Positions 11,223 to 22,193 of a stretch of DNA of 64,000 nucleotides are shown here, one piece after another (position 1 is the first letter of the stretch; the number at the start of each line of letters is the position of its first letter). The notes under the pieces are model-generated. The model did not search any database and was not told the origin of the DNA. It was given only the letters and a program-made list of their open reading frames with translations. The position numbers were made by a program, and so were the translations under genes. Source of the stretch: Sorghum bicolor (lineage: Eukaryota > Streptophyta > Magnoliopsida > Poales > Poaceae); the NCBI RefSeq assembly GCF_000003195.3, contig NC_012879.2:27865180-27929179 (forward strand), read 5' to 3'.

Positions 11223-12874
11223 TGTTGACGGTCCTTAAGTATCAAATTTAATTATCAAATAAATAAAGAAAAGGATCCAATTGAAATCAAGATCCAGACT
11301 TAGGGTTTTATCTGACAGAATTCCACGAGTTTTGGTGTTTGTCTATTTCTGCAGGGGGTTATCAGGAAATATGGAAGAAAGGCCCACATGTCAGGATTAC
11401 GTAAAGATATTAAGGTGCTATGCAATTATCTTACATCTAGAAGACTCCAGAAGCCACGAGACCGAAGCGGAGGCGAAACGGGGCCAGACCCTGGGCGGCC
11501 GCCCAGTTGGTCAGGGCGCCCGCCCACCTCTTGAGTCCAATCAGGACTCTGCTTTGCGGGAGATCTCCACCGACCTAAAGGATGAATCTAAACCATACAA
11601 TCTATGTCGGTTTGATCCAAGGGCCCATATTCACTTGAAGGGACTATAAAACCAGACCCCCTGGCCCCTGGAGGAGGGAACCTCTCAACCCTAATTCATT
11701 GTTCCATCAAGGGAGAAGAAGCCTCTGATCAAGATTAGAGCCACCACATCAATTAGATATCTAGATTAGCATAGCTACATAGGATTAGAACTAGAAGGAG
11801 TCAATCTTCGATTGGTTTCCGGATCTGTCAAGAGGATTCTTGGTAATTCTCTAATTGTGCTTCTAATTGCTTTCTAATTATCTTTGTTCTTCAATATTAT
11901 GAATATGACTTTGTTCTACTTCAATATATTGCTTATGACTTTGCTCTACTTGCTTATATTCAAGATTATATTGTTCTTAGTTTATCATAGTTATGTACTT
12001 GGCTTAGTTAGATTCGATCTATATACATGCTTAGGATCGTATAGCGTTTATCCATCGGATCCATGGGTAAATGATAGATATTGTGTAGGCGTGGTGCTTA
12101 TACCATATTTATCTGCGATTGTACCCAATATGCCAGATCGTGGGGTGGTTCGTGATAGTGACAGCTTCATTGATTCTTATATAGTCCCCCTCTCGTGTAT
12201 TGGGCTGGCAGAGCAACATTATTACAGGGGAGTGATTGCTATGTTTCTCATATTCCTTGCTAATATCACTATGCATGGGCGTAGTCTTGTCTTGCAATGA
12301 TTGCTAAGTATGCTTGCACTAACTATGATATGCTAGACTATATAGTTGAGAATAACTTAGGGAATATTCTTGTAGTTCGTTCTAATACCATGCTAATGAC
12401 TTTCTAGAGTATCTAATTGAGGTGCTTATCATATTTATTATGTGGCTAGATCAAATTAGTTATCCTTGTCACTATTATTATTTCATATATCTTTTATGTG
12501 ACACTTATCCCTGTATGAAGAGTTAGATATAATGTTCTCCATTATACATGCAATGATAGATGCTCAATCTCATATTCTATTCTGTAATCATTAGTGATGA
12601 TTGCTAATCCCTTCCTAGTGGTAAAAATATAAATAACGATACCTGGAATACTTCCCGGTTAAAATGCTACATCGGTATTAATCTGTGCGCTTGCAGATCC
12701 AATTCATTATTTATTTAGAAGAGCAATTGCATATTTCAATACCGCGTCTCTTATATCATGCTGGGGATGACAACTTGGCTTAAGTGGTGTGAGGGATAGG
12801 TTTGGCATTTTTAGCACCGTTGCTAGATTTAGAACTTAGTCTACTTTTAGTAATGATGTTAAGAATACCCAACA
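11223..12874 (+). repeat. RE-B 3' LTR
   Basis: The copy is 1652 bases long and starts TGTTGACGG, ends CCCAACA. Scattered single-base differences from the 5' LTR number about 15 by eye, with no length change. Confidence 0.95.
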
Positions 12875-12879
12875 AGCAT
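12875..12879. repeat. Target-site duplication AGCAT, right copy (RE-B)
   Basis: This is the right-hand partner of 4578-4582. RE-A gag sequence follows immediately. Confidence 0.93.
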
Positions 12880-13555
12880 CAGTGACAAACTCATTGAAAG
12901 TTGCACACTTAGTGCGGCCCATAGTCTTCAGCAATTTGGGGCCCAAACCCCGCTTGAAACTAGCAATCTTTTTCACCTCTGTGTTCACAAACTCAGGAGC
13001 ATACCTAGACAAATGATTGAAAGCATGCAAATACTCCTTCAAAGTCCTGTTGCCCTGAGTTAACTGCATGAACTCAGTATGCTTCATCTCCATAACACCA
13101 GGAGGAATGAAATGCCCTTTAAAAGCATCACGGAAAAGATTCCAATCAAGCACGGTGTCGGCTAGAAGAGCTTCCCGATACTGATTCCACCAGATGCCTG
13201 CCGGTCCTTGCAGTTGGTGAGCTGCATACTCCGCCTTCAAACCTTCAGTCAACCGAAGTAGGCGAAACTTTTGTTCCACCGTATTCAGCCACTCTTCAGC
13301 TTGAAGGGGTTCTTCGGCCTCTCTGAAAGGTGGGGGCTTCGTATCCATGAAGTCCTTGAAGCTACTGTACTGGTTAGGAGCTGGCCCTTCCTGTGCATTA
13401 CGACCACCCTGATTTGCCATTCGATTGATGGTCTCAGTGAGCATCCTCTGATTTTCCACCATCATTTGCATCAGCTCAGCTGGATTTGGTGGTGGGGGAG
13501 GAGGTGGTGGATTCATGTTTGCACGCTGTTTCGCACCTCGGGTGCCGCAAGACAT
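12880..13555 (-). CDS. RE-A gag, N-terminal part (split by RE-B)
   Basis: The frame starts at ATG 13555 (MSCGTRG) and is cut after about 225 codons by RE-B. A proline run is followed by a helical stretch and a retrotransposon gag (capsid) domain with the typical WW, FIPPG, LTQG and EY landmarks. The zinc knuckle lies on the other side of RE-B near 4310. Reading rightward past the start on the minus strand gives no clear coding signal, so this ATG is preferred over the longer open frame reaching 13747. The codon split by the insertion is completed by the duplicated target bases. Confidence 0.9.
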
Positions 13556-13913
13556 CTGTAAAGACACAGTCAGTGAGTATTGATGATGAAAAGATTTGCC
13601 GCAGAAGAACTTATATTCATGCCTGAAAGTATTCGAGAGAATAGCTTTACAGAAAGGCACAACAATTCCATTCCACAAAACAACATCACCAATCCAACAC
13701 ATGACATAGATATCCGCAATACACACCACAACGGAAAACATCAGCATACATAACGATCATATTAAGACTGCACACGGGTCCATAAAGTTATTACACCATC
13801 ACAGTACATGCCATGAGTCAAGGTCAAGGTTTCGGATTACAACATGGTTACAAAAGCACCACGGCTGACTGGCATACTACAAAAGATCCTGGCATCACAC
13901 TACCCACTACTCC

Positions 13914-14873
13914 CTACACTCCAGGCTCGTCGTCCGAGTCAGCGTCGAAGATCGCCTCTCCATCCTCATCGCTAACTGGCTCAAGCTCCTCATCCTCCAC
14001 GTCCTCGTGCAAGGGTGGTGCAGCCGCTGCTGGTCCATCAACCTCCATACCATCATCATCGGCCACAATCACCTGAGGTCCCACCTCTGGGTACACGGGT
14101 ATAGGGCGAGGAATAGGGTGTAGCAAGTTGTTGAGACGGTGAATCTCCACAAGACCAGCCTCAATCTGATCCTGCAGATAGTTCTCCCGCTCAAGCGACT
14201 GAACTCGGTGCATCTCCCATGCTTGGCGCCTGTTCTCCGACAAACGGAGTGCAGTATCCCTCTCACGAGTGAGCTGCACCAAGTGCTCCTGCAAGGTCTC
14301 CCTCGCTCTAGCTAACTAGTTCATCTGATCCTGCTTATGATCTCTCTCTCTGATGGCTTTCACCCACTGCTGCCTACGGTACTCCGCAATACCTTCCCAG
14401 TCATTGCGGTCCTTCTGAGCTTGCTCCAGGAGTCTAGCTTGCTTACGAAACTTGCGAGCACGCTTTTTAGCCTTCCGCTGCATCTCCCGGGCCCTGCGAA
14501 CAGCCACCATCACCTGTGCATAGGTGCCCTCTCGCTGACTGATCAGCTTGAGCACAGCCATCATAGCACTCATAGCAGGACTAGAGCTCTCAGCTCTCTC
14601 TCCCCTGCCTCGAACCAAAGCACAACCGTCAGCCTGTTTCCACTCCGCGGCTGCTGGGTCAGCACTAGGAATGTAGGTCGCTGGTCCTCCCGTCAGCTCG
14701 TCACCACACCTCTGACAGATATCGAGCAGGATAGTCTGGGCTGCAACCTGAGCTGCCTCCCAGGGAGTCTGCCCATCTGAACTGCAAGTCCAGCCTGTCC
14801 ATGCAGGCTTGTCCCCATGTGGAGGGACAACTCCCGGCACAGCAAACCACTGGATCCCTCCTGTGCTCTCCAT
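13914..14873 (-). pseudogene. RE-A extra reading frame upstream of gag (coiled-coil, acidic tail), one stop
   Basis: One frame of about 320 codons runs from ATG 14873 to a stop at 13914, interrupted only by TAG at 14316-14318 (a Gln codon changed C to T, by context). The N-terminal third is Trp- and Gly-rich. The middle is strongly basic and helical (Arg/Lys/Ala runs near 14450-14520), then a likely coiled coil, and the last 40 residues are very acidic (Asp/Glu, 13920-14010). It is co-oriented with gag and ends 358 bases before the gag ATG, so it lies in the leader of the genomic RNA. I recall similar hypothetical proteins in grass retroelements but know no function. A nucleic-acid-binding or accessory role is only a guess. 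Confidence 0.72.
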
Positions 14874-14883
14874 CACCCACCAA

Positions 14884-15802
14884 GAATACTAAGGTGGCTC
14901 AGTATACCCAACAGTCCGTAACACTCTCCAGAGAAGGGTAGGAGTACCAAACTTGTGCAAGAAAGTGTCACTGGGACGGGGTGAAGCGGGTGCGTCCATC
15001 TGTGGAAGGGAATAGGATAACCACGGTAAAAGAGGATTAGTTTAAGCAACATTTATTTATTTAAAAGGGACGAAATTGTAAGGGAAGGAGTAGACAGAAT
15101 GTATGTATGAATGCGACATGATGCATGCACGAACCGTACGTCCTCACAAACTTAGAAAATTAATATTTCTAACAGATATACGGTGGCATACATTCGTCTC
15201 TCGATACGGTAACTATCGGTTTACACGTGCGCTGTTAGGGTACCTGCAGAAAACTTCATTTCAGCCCAACAGTTCCCAATATATCACTCAAGAAAGCAGT
15301 AAACTAAGTGCACACTGCTTGGTCATGCCCCACACGCACCAACAATGACACCACATCTACCCGAGAAAATAAATACTCCCCAATTAAGTTTATTTTGCGG
15401 TTCCATGGTTTTGACATGCAACCACTCCAGAAAACCACCGCGAACACTCCCCTAGACCGCCGTTTGGACGATCATGCTCTCACAGCTCACACTTACCTGA
15501 GCGTAGGTGCGACGTTGCATAATTTAAATCTAGCGACATATGTGGCTAATTCACATATGAAGGCTACCTCCACCATTAGACCATAGGGTAGCATAGTGCG
15601 GTCATCACACATTCATACCTGAGTACTGCCGGAGATGCATAAATAAAACCCCCCAAGTCAGTACTTAATTAGCCACCTAGAGTCCTTATGTGGGCAAGGA
15701 GGATTCGACCACTGGCATAACTTAATTAATCATTTTACACTGTTTTAGTTAATAACTCTTTTGTTTTAAATACACAAACGTTGCATTTATAATGCTAAAC
15801 TT
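14884..15802 (-). other. RE-A 5' leader
   Basis: This stretch between the primer site and the extra reading frame has no frame with recognisable content. Short open frames at 15103-15586 (plus) are antisense and featureless. Confidence 0.6.
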
Positions 15803-15814
15803 GCTCCGATACCA
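15803..15814 (-). other. RE-A primer-binding site (initiator tRNA-Met type)
   Basis: The minus strand reads TGGTATCGGAGC two bases inside the LTR end. It differs at one base from the usual TGGTATCAGAGC complement of initiator tRNA-Met. Confidence 0.85.
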
Positions 15815-15816
15815 GC

Positions 15817-18800
15817 TGTCACAGAACCGACCAAATTATAAGAGTTCAAGTGTAGAAACGATCGACAATCAATCAAGTTTCCAAACTTGAGCCCATATAA
15901 TCCCGGTAGTCAATTGAAATCACGAAGGACTTCAAACCAACTCGCAACAAACCAAGATCGTAATAGTTCAACATAAACACAGCGAATGTTACATAGTCAT
16001 TCATTGCCGTCGAAGCGGCACCACATCGGAGTCATTAAGTTATTACAACTCAAGTTCAAAGTAGCGGAAGCAAAATAATTACACACACTTGTTCAAAGTT
16101 TAGTTCACAAGTTTTTGTTACTGCCAGAGTCTACGCCATCCTTCCAAAAGCATCATAGATGAGAAGATTAGAGAACCGAGCCCAACGGTTAGTCCTCATC
16201 CCTAGCGGGATGGAGACAGGTCTTGCAGAAACCGTCATAGAAGATGTCATCTGCAACAGGTGGGAAAATAAACCCTGAGTATGAGAATGTACTCAGCTAG
16301 ACTTACCCGTCTAGTAAAATATAAAAGACACCAAGGATCATGCGAGGCTAAGTATCAAGCGGAGCTGGTTGACTCACCTTTTGCCAAAAGCTTAACTTAC
16401 GACTAAGTTATTTTGAGAGCATCATATTTATTTATCATTAGCCTACCACTAGATTAGCACCTGTACTACAACACATCACTTGATTATTTACAAACAATAA
16501 TAACCATATCAAATTCACCATATGTTCTCCTTGCTATCATCATTATCATGAACCAAGTTCATTAGTGAATGCTACGTTTGCCGCTGCTCTGTCAAGTTCT
16601 CACTAACCGGGAGAGACGGCGATTCGAATCGAATTTCTATCCAGCTGGAGGATTATTCCTAGCACTCACCCAAGCATCCCCTGCCGGAGAGCCAACGGGT
16701 CACCTTTGGTACAACTCAGGAATCGCGGCTCCGATCAGCGCCGCACTCCCAGGGCTACCACTCTGCCAGGGAGGTCAGGAATTTTAACTCACCTGCCTTT
16801 GGGCTTACGCCAATGGTCCCCCGCACACCGCACTTCCTCCGGTAGTGCGCACTTTATACTTGCCGGTCTTCCGGCCTGAGTCATACTACTCGGCTTCGCG
16901 GTCGGAACGAGTTATCCGGCCAACTAAGTGTTAGGCATGCGTTCAACATGACAAGAGGACGTACAACGATCGGTCCGTAGCTTCCATAGACGGAGTTACT
17001 ACAAACTTGCAAAACTCCGCCCGGCTTAAGTCAATTTAATCAGGTTCCATCCACGACAGCACATATAGACCATCGTGATCCGACATAACCCTAAATCGCG
17101 CGGATGACAGGATATCACCCGACTTCTACCGATTAAAGCATTGCTAAGCTGCTACTCGATCCTAACTCTACAACCAGGGAGGGTGAGTTATCTGGACAAG
17201 GATAGAGTAGAATGCAGCAACAGTTTCATCACAACTCCTACACGTAATGCATCAATAGATATAACATATTAAGTAAACTTTCGAAAATAGAGGGAGACTT
17301 AGAATGCTCCGGGGCTTGCCTTTCACGAACGATGCCGGCTCGTGATTCGGGCACTCAACTTCTTCTTCGGGCTCCTTGGGTCCGGTTGGCTGGACCTCCA
17401 CCTCCTGGCTGCCCTCCTGACCTTCGGGATTCACTTGCAGCTCGTAGGAGGCTGTCGCGTCCGATGCACCTATTGCATGCTCGAATAATCAGAAGATGCA
17501 CATGCTAACGATGAATGCTTAATAACACAAGTAATTCACTGGGCACTCATTTATGGAGCAAGAGTTATACTAACTCACACAATTACACAAGTCGACATAG
17601 CCCAAAACCTATCATGACACTAAAGCAGCAAACAACATAACTAGTATGCTCAGTAAATAAATCATAACTAAAGATAGACAGGTCCAACAAACATGAGTAA
17701 GGACATTCTGGAAAGCTTATGAAATTGTCTACAACTCATCTTTAAACATGACAGCAAGATTCATACATGAAACTAGTCATTTAAACAAAGTTCCAGGTCC
17801 TGTTCCAGAAAAACAGAGAACACCTATTTCTGGAACCCAACTTGGAACAGCTATAACTTTTAAACTACTTGGCCAAATGACCTCAAATTTAAACAACAGT
17901 TAGTTCAACAAGTTTAGAACAACTTTGATTTAGACAAGTTTCACAGAAAGTCAAGTTATCTTTAAGTAACAACCAAATTGCTCCCTTGCTGTCCAGAACA
18001 GCATTTAACCCTATAGTTAATTATTTAATGACATGACCAAAACACAAACCATGCCAATCACATGGCCTATGAACACAAACATATTACAAAGTTATCAGAC
18101 CATCAGATGAAAACCCCAAAACATTTACTTACAAGGCATTTATTAATTAACTCTAGATAAAAGCATATTTACAAGATACTAGTTAAAGTGCTCAGAAAAA
18201 TCTACAAAAATTACAGAGGCACAAGTATAACATCAGAGCATCACCATAAAAATTTCAGAGCCATTGCACATACCAAATTAAAGATATGTATTTAACATGT
18301 GCCAAGACATTTATTTCATAAATTCAGAAACATGATTTATATGGTGTCAAACAACAGATTTCAGATTATTTATATCTTAGGAATACCATACACAAGTTTA
18401 CCACCAAAGTAGAACACCAGCATAAGCACCAATTATTTTATATGATTTAATTAAAGAAACAAGTCATATCTCAAACACAAATTACATATCACAACAGCAG
18501 TGCTCCAAAAATCATGAAATAATTATCAGAGCACTCTAATGCCATGCAAAGGCTACCATTAAATTTTCAGAGCAAACTAAGCAGTTTAACAAGAGATATG
18601 CATTTATCCATAAATAACAAGATTAAATCCTTAATAAATAATTTCTCAGAAAACATGATTCATTTTATATTTTTATCAAATACTAGCCATCCCAAGAAAC
18701 ACCACAAAATTTGTTTCACAATTTTTGGATCTAAGAAACAGGAGATATGATTTTTGCAAGAAAACCAAAAATCCAGATTTTGAATAAAAGAAAAGGAGGG

Positions 18801-19400
18801 AAAGAGGTGACACTGACAGTGGACCCCCACTGTCAGGTCCTTCTTCCTCGCGGCCGAGGCGACTTTCGCCGGCGATTTCTCCGCGACGGCGAGGTCTCCG
18901 GCCAAACCAAGGGCATCAGCGTGATCCCCAAAACCTAACGACTCGATTGACCCCCTTTTCCCCCCGGCGGAGCCACCGGAAGGAGCTTGCCGTCGATGAT
19001 GGCGGCTCGACGGAGGTGCTCGGCGTTACGCCGGAGCCCTCAGGCCGGTAGAGCGCGACCTAAGGCCTTCTACAACACCAGCAGACTACGGCGAAGCTTC
19101 CTAGGTACGCGGCTTGGCCTGGATCCTCGCGGAGCACGCTGGCCACGGGAGCACCCAACTCCGGCGGAAGCACGGCGGCGCTGCGCACCGTGTCCGGCGA
19201 CGGAGAACCTGGTAGAGCGTCCACCAAGTGGCGCAAAAGCTCGCTAAGGACCTAAGCTACCTCTAGGACCCAACCAGAGACGATGAGAGGCTTCACAGAG
19301 CTCGGCATTGAGTTCGCCGGAGAAGAAGGTCACGGCGAAACGATTTGGGGGAAGAAGAAAATGTCGGCTCACCGGTGGGTTTCTTGGCAAGTTAGAGGGT
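15817..19400 (-). repeat. RE-A 5' LTR, truncated
   Basis: In minus orientation the LTR ends with CTGTGACA at 15817, next to the primer site. About 3.58 kb of it are present before homology to RE-D begins at about 19400. The missing start should resemble 1-851, so the full LTR probably exceeds 4.4 kb, long even for Tekay elements. The region holds only short frames without recognisable products (for example 18987-19247 in a GC-rich part). Confidence 0.75.
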
Positions 19401-19671
19401 GGAGATGGGAGAGTTTGATCGAGCTGTGTAGACCCTTAGAAGCTTTTTCATGTGGTTAAATTAAGATATTCACTTGCACACATCTACTACACCATCCACC
19501 ACCATTCATTAAAAATGCTAAAAATATTATCACTCACTGTCCCAAGTGTTGTTATTCTCTCTCTCTGAAAAGATTAGATGCAGAAGAGGCATGGGTTATG
19601 CAAATATATGCGAGGAAATAAAAAGGGGCAAGTGCCCGGAACCTCGAAAAAGAAAGAAAAAGAGTGAGATG

Positions 19672-19790
19672 AGAGGTAAAAATGGACAAGTGTCCAGAGT
19701 AGAATTAGGGGTACAAAGATGCCCACCTGAGCGGGAAAAAATGGACAAGTGTTCGACAGTAGAATTAGGGGTATTCGTTACCCACCTGAA
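19672..19790 (+). repeat. Tandem duplication of a 60-base unit in RE-D
   Basis: Two adjacent imperfect copies (about 19672-19730 and 19733-19790) share AATGGACAAGTGT, AGAATTAGGGGT and CCACCTGA. RE-B has one copy at 10431-10490. Confidence 0.75.
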
Positions 19791-20201
19791 AAAAAAAGAG
19801 AGAGAAAAGAAGGAAAAGATAGCCCATGTTCTCCCAAAGCAAAGATCAAAGAGGAGGAGAGATAGCAATATGAGGAGCAATGAGAAGTAAGTTTTATCAT
19901 TACTTATATTTTCACCATTACTATCATTTACTCCACCACACATGCACATCTTGATTTAATTACATGTAGAGTTCCTTCGGATCCATGGCTCGATTAGAGA
20001 ACATATGTATGAGCTGTTTTTCACACCTATGAGCTCCATATAAATATTCCCTTAGTTATAGGTAAGTGACATTTTTTGTAAGGATCCACAAATACCATAT
20101 ATAGAGAGATTTGAGAGTATCATAGCTGTGAACTCTGAGTTTTATTTTTGAAAACTTATGCAAAACTCCAGAACAAAGGTGAAGTATAAACAGGAGGAAT
20201 A

Positions 20202-20206
20202 GTGCT
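20202..20206. repeat. Target-site duplication GTGCT, left copy (RE-C)
   Basis: GTGCT precedes the RE-C terminus TGTCGGTG and recurs at 34553-34557 after CTCGACA. Confidence 0.93.
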
Positions 20207-21253
20207 TGTCGGTGTTTTCCCCCACGGGGGGTCACACCAACGAGTAAATTTGTATGCGTGCTCCCTTTCCCAGATGGTGATGCAAGAAGACATAGGGATT
20301 TATCCTGGTTCGGGCAAGAGAAGGCCCTACGTCCAGCGGGGGGAGGAGAGTTTGTATTATCTTGCACCTAAGTGCTTGTACAGGGGTGAATACAAGCGTG
20401 GTATGAACTGTGGAGCTCTACTACGTATGAGCGTGGTCTTGTGTCGTGATGTCCCCGCATTCTATTCCTGAGTCCCTCCTTTTATAGTTCCAAGGAGAGA
20501 CCCAAGGTACATGTATAGGCGTCAGAATAGAAGTCGATAGCAGTATGGAGCGTTGACCTACTCGAGGCTTCCGTACCGGCATGGCCTCGAGCCGTCCCGT
20601 CTTAATATACTGGTGATGATTACGCGTGCCCCTGCATTCTGCTCTGCGCGCCGTCTTGGATTGGTTCGACGGATGCACGCTTGTATGATCCGGCGGCAAA
20701 TCCGGCGGAGTGGTTGGGATGTAGCCAGTCGACGCCCAACCCGTGCCCTGGAAGGATCTCTGTCTGGTCGAGGGTCAGATGTCGTACATTGTGCTGATAT
20801 CCGGAGCGCTGACTTTAGACGTCTCGAGGGGGTCCCGATTAGACGTCCCATCCTTGTTTCCCGCGCCCTGTCGTGCCCTGGGTCGTTCGGCGGGAAGGCT
20901 GCAAAAAGATCGATGGGACGGAAGCCTGTTCCCTATCACGCTTCCCGTGACCTGTGTGTTAGGTGGGGATGCATCAGGCGCATTTAATGCTCCGGCCCGC
21001 GTGCGCGCGTCGGGCGGCGGGCGGCGTCCTTGCGCTAGACGCCCCCCGGTTCGCGTGAGCCTGTTCCGTATTCGACGGTAACCGGCGCTCGACGCCTGAT
21101 CGATTCGCTCGACGCTATTTCCGTCTTCGAGGTTGCGGCCGTCGATGGCGGCGCATACGTAAGATTAGAGCGTCGAATTGAGGGCCTCGACCTGCGTACG
21201 GGCAATCTCGTAATGCGCATCGCTGAGGGTACCCCTTACCGATACCCTCGACA
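20207..21253 (-). repeat. RE-C 3' LTR
   Basis: This 1047-base LTR reads TGTCGGTG to CTCGACA on the plus strand and matches 33506-34552 without length change. A minus-strand TATA-like CTATAAAAGG lies at 20478-20487. Confidence 0.94.
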
Positions 21254-21285
21254 GTAGCCCCTGAGCCTCCATTTGAGCGCTAGCG
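21254..21285 (-). other. RE-C polypurine tract region
   Basis: The minus strand reads GGAGGCTCAGGGGCTAC directly before the 3' LTR. It is purine-rich but imperfect, as is usual in this family as I recall it. Confidence 0.55.
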
Positions 21286-22035
21286 CTCGAGTGGAGGCTT
21301 TGTTTTGTGGTCGAATTTCCGTGGGGGCGCGCGAGCGACCCCGCGGGGGTAGCCCTCGAGCCCTCGGAGGAGTTTTTGACTCCTTCGAGGGTTATGTTGT
21401 CCAATTCGCAGAAGCGCTTTCGACACCAGTGGTGGAAGGTTCTGACTGGCTCGTTTTGCCCGGGGGTTTCGGCGTACTCTCGATAGAGCGAGCGTCTACC
21501 ACCCCAAATTGAGTTCCTGGCGGGTAGTCCAAGTGAGAACCTGTGCCCCTTTCGAGGGGGTCAGCTGTAGCCCGGAGGCGTTCTCATAAAGCGGGATCGA
21601 CGTGGTCGGGGATACCAGTCTCATTCGATAGAGACCGGCGGCTCGATGCCTCCCGTCGGGGGGATTCCTCTCGACTGTCTCGACCCTACCTTGAACATCG
21701 CCAGCGAGTCCTCGAGGCGGGCCTCGATCTTCGACCGCTCGCTGGGGATCCCTAACTCTGGCGCTCGAGATCGGCTGTCGAACCCTTTCGGCGGGCCAGC
21801 CATCGACCTCTCGAGACTCTCGCGGTTACGTCCCTTGGCTTATGAGGGAAGGAAGTGGCCGTGGCGGTTCGCCTTTCTGCCCGTTGGGCGCGCCTTTTTA
21901 GGCGGGTGACGTTACGACACTGCGTCGGCGTGGGATTCGGGGTGCCACGCCTGCGTGGGAAAGAGACGATTAGGTGGCGCATTTCATGGAGGGAGTTACC
22001 TTATTTCTCGGATCTGTCCGTTGGCGGACTGCTGC
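21286..22035 (+). other. RE-C region upstream of the antisense gene
   Basis: This stretch lies between the 3' LTR and the TATA box of the plus-strand gene. Open frames here belong to no recognised family and the longest merely extends the downstream exon frame upstream of its first sensible ATG. It is probably the promoter region of the antisense gene. Confidence 0.5.
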
Positions 22036-22045
22036 CTATAAATAC
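22036..22045 (+). promoter_or_regulatory. TATA box of the RE-C antisense gene
   Basis: CTATAAATAC lies 149 bases upstream of the ATG at 22194 and about 780 bases inside the LTR. The identical decamer is upstream of the antisense gene in RE-E (minus, 50785-50794) and in RE-G (minus, 53322-53331). This suggests a dedicated promoter. Confidence 0.6.
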
Positions 22046-22193
22046 GTCGTGGCGTCGCCGCCGTTCCTCTCCCTTCCGCCTTCTCGCTTTTATTCTCTCG
22101 TTGCCTTTGTTTTCTCACTGCCTTAGCTCTCTCGCCGTCTCACGCGCACACGCCCCCTCGAGCCGTAGCGAATTCACCGTCCCTCCAGCCGAG

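Larger units (their letters stand above)
4583..12874 (+). mobile_element. RE-B: complete non-autonomous Athila-like LTR retrotransposon (gag-protease only)
   Basis: RE-B has two 1652-bp LTRs starting TGTTGACGG and ending CCCAACA, a tRNA-Asp-type primer site, one gag-protease reading frame with two stops, a 2.2-kb non-coding 3' part, and a purine tract ending just before the 3' LTR. No RT, RNase H or integrase motif exists anywhere between the LTRs, so movement would need enzymes from another element. The gag resembles that of RE-F, and the LTR and 3' region are related to RE-D. About 15 differences between its LTRs were counted by eye (roughly 0.9 percent), so the insertion is recent. The Athila assignment rests on primer site and gag type only. 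Confidence 0.92.
1..19400 (-). mobile_element. RE-A: Tekay-type Ty3/gypsy chromovirus, interrupted by RE-B
   Basis: On the minus strand the order is 5' LTR (15817 to about 19400, broken), initiator-Met-type primer site, an extra reading frame (14873-13914), gag (13555-12880), gag end plus pol (4582-894), purine tract, and 3' LTR (851 to beyond the window start). RE-B occupies 4583-12874 inside gag. Protease-RT-RNase H-integrase order and a chromodomain-like C-terminus are seen in the sequence and point to a chromovirus of the Tekay (Del) clade. The pol frame has no stop codon or frameshift, so RE-A was coding-competent until RE-B landed. The 5' LTR is cut at about 19400 by RE-D sequence. Confidence 0.9.
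19400..20206 (+). mobile_element. RE-D fragment, 3' non-coding part (left of RE-C)
   Basis: From about 19402 the sequence aligns by eye with RE-B from about 10077 (shared GCTGTGTAGAC, TCATGTGGTTAAAT and AATGGACAAGTGT blocks). It is the region between the coding part and the 3' LTR. The 5' LTR, primer site and gag of RE-D are absent. It continues at 34558 after RE-C. The left junction with the RE-A LTR has no target duplication, so it is a recombination or deletion joint. Confidence 0.75.

Noticed and set aside
18987..19247. GC-rich plus-strand frame in the RE-A LTR
   Set aside because: It lies antisense within LTR sequence and has no recognisable domain; GC-rich LTR parts give chance frames.
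21855..22193. Upstream extension of the first antisense exon in RE-C
   Set aside because: It contains the TATA box and starts with a non-domain region; ATG 22194 starts the conserved part.
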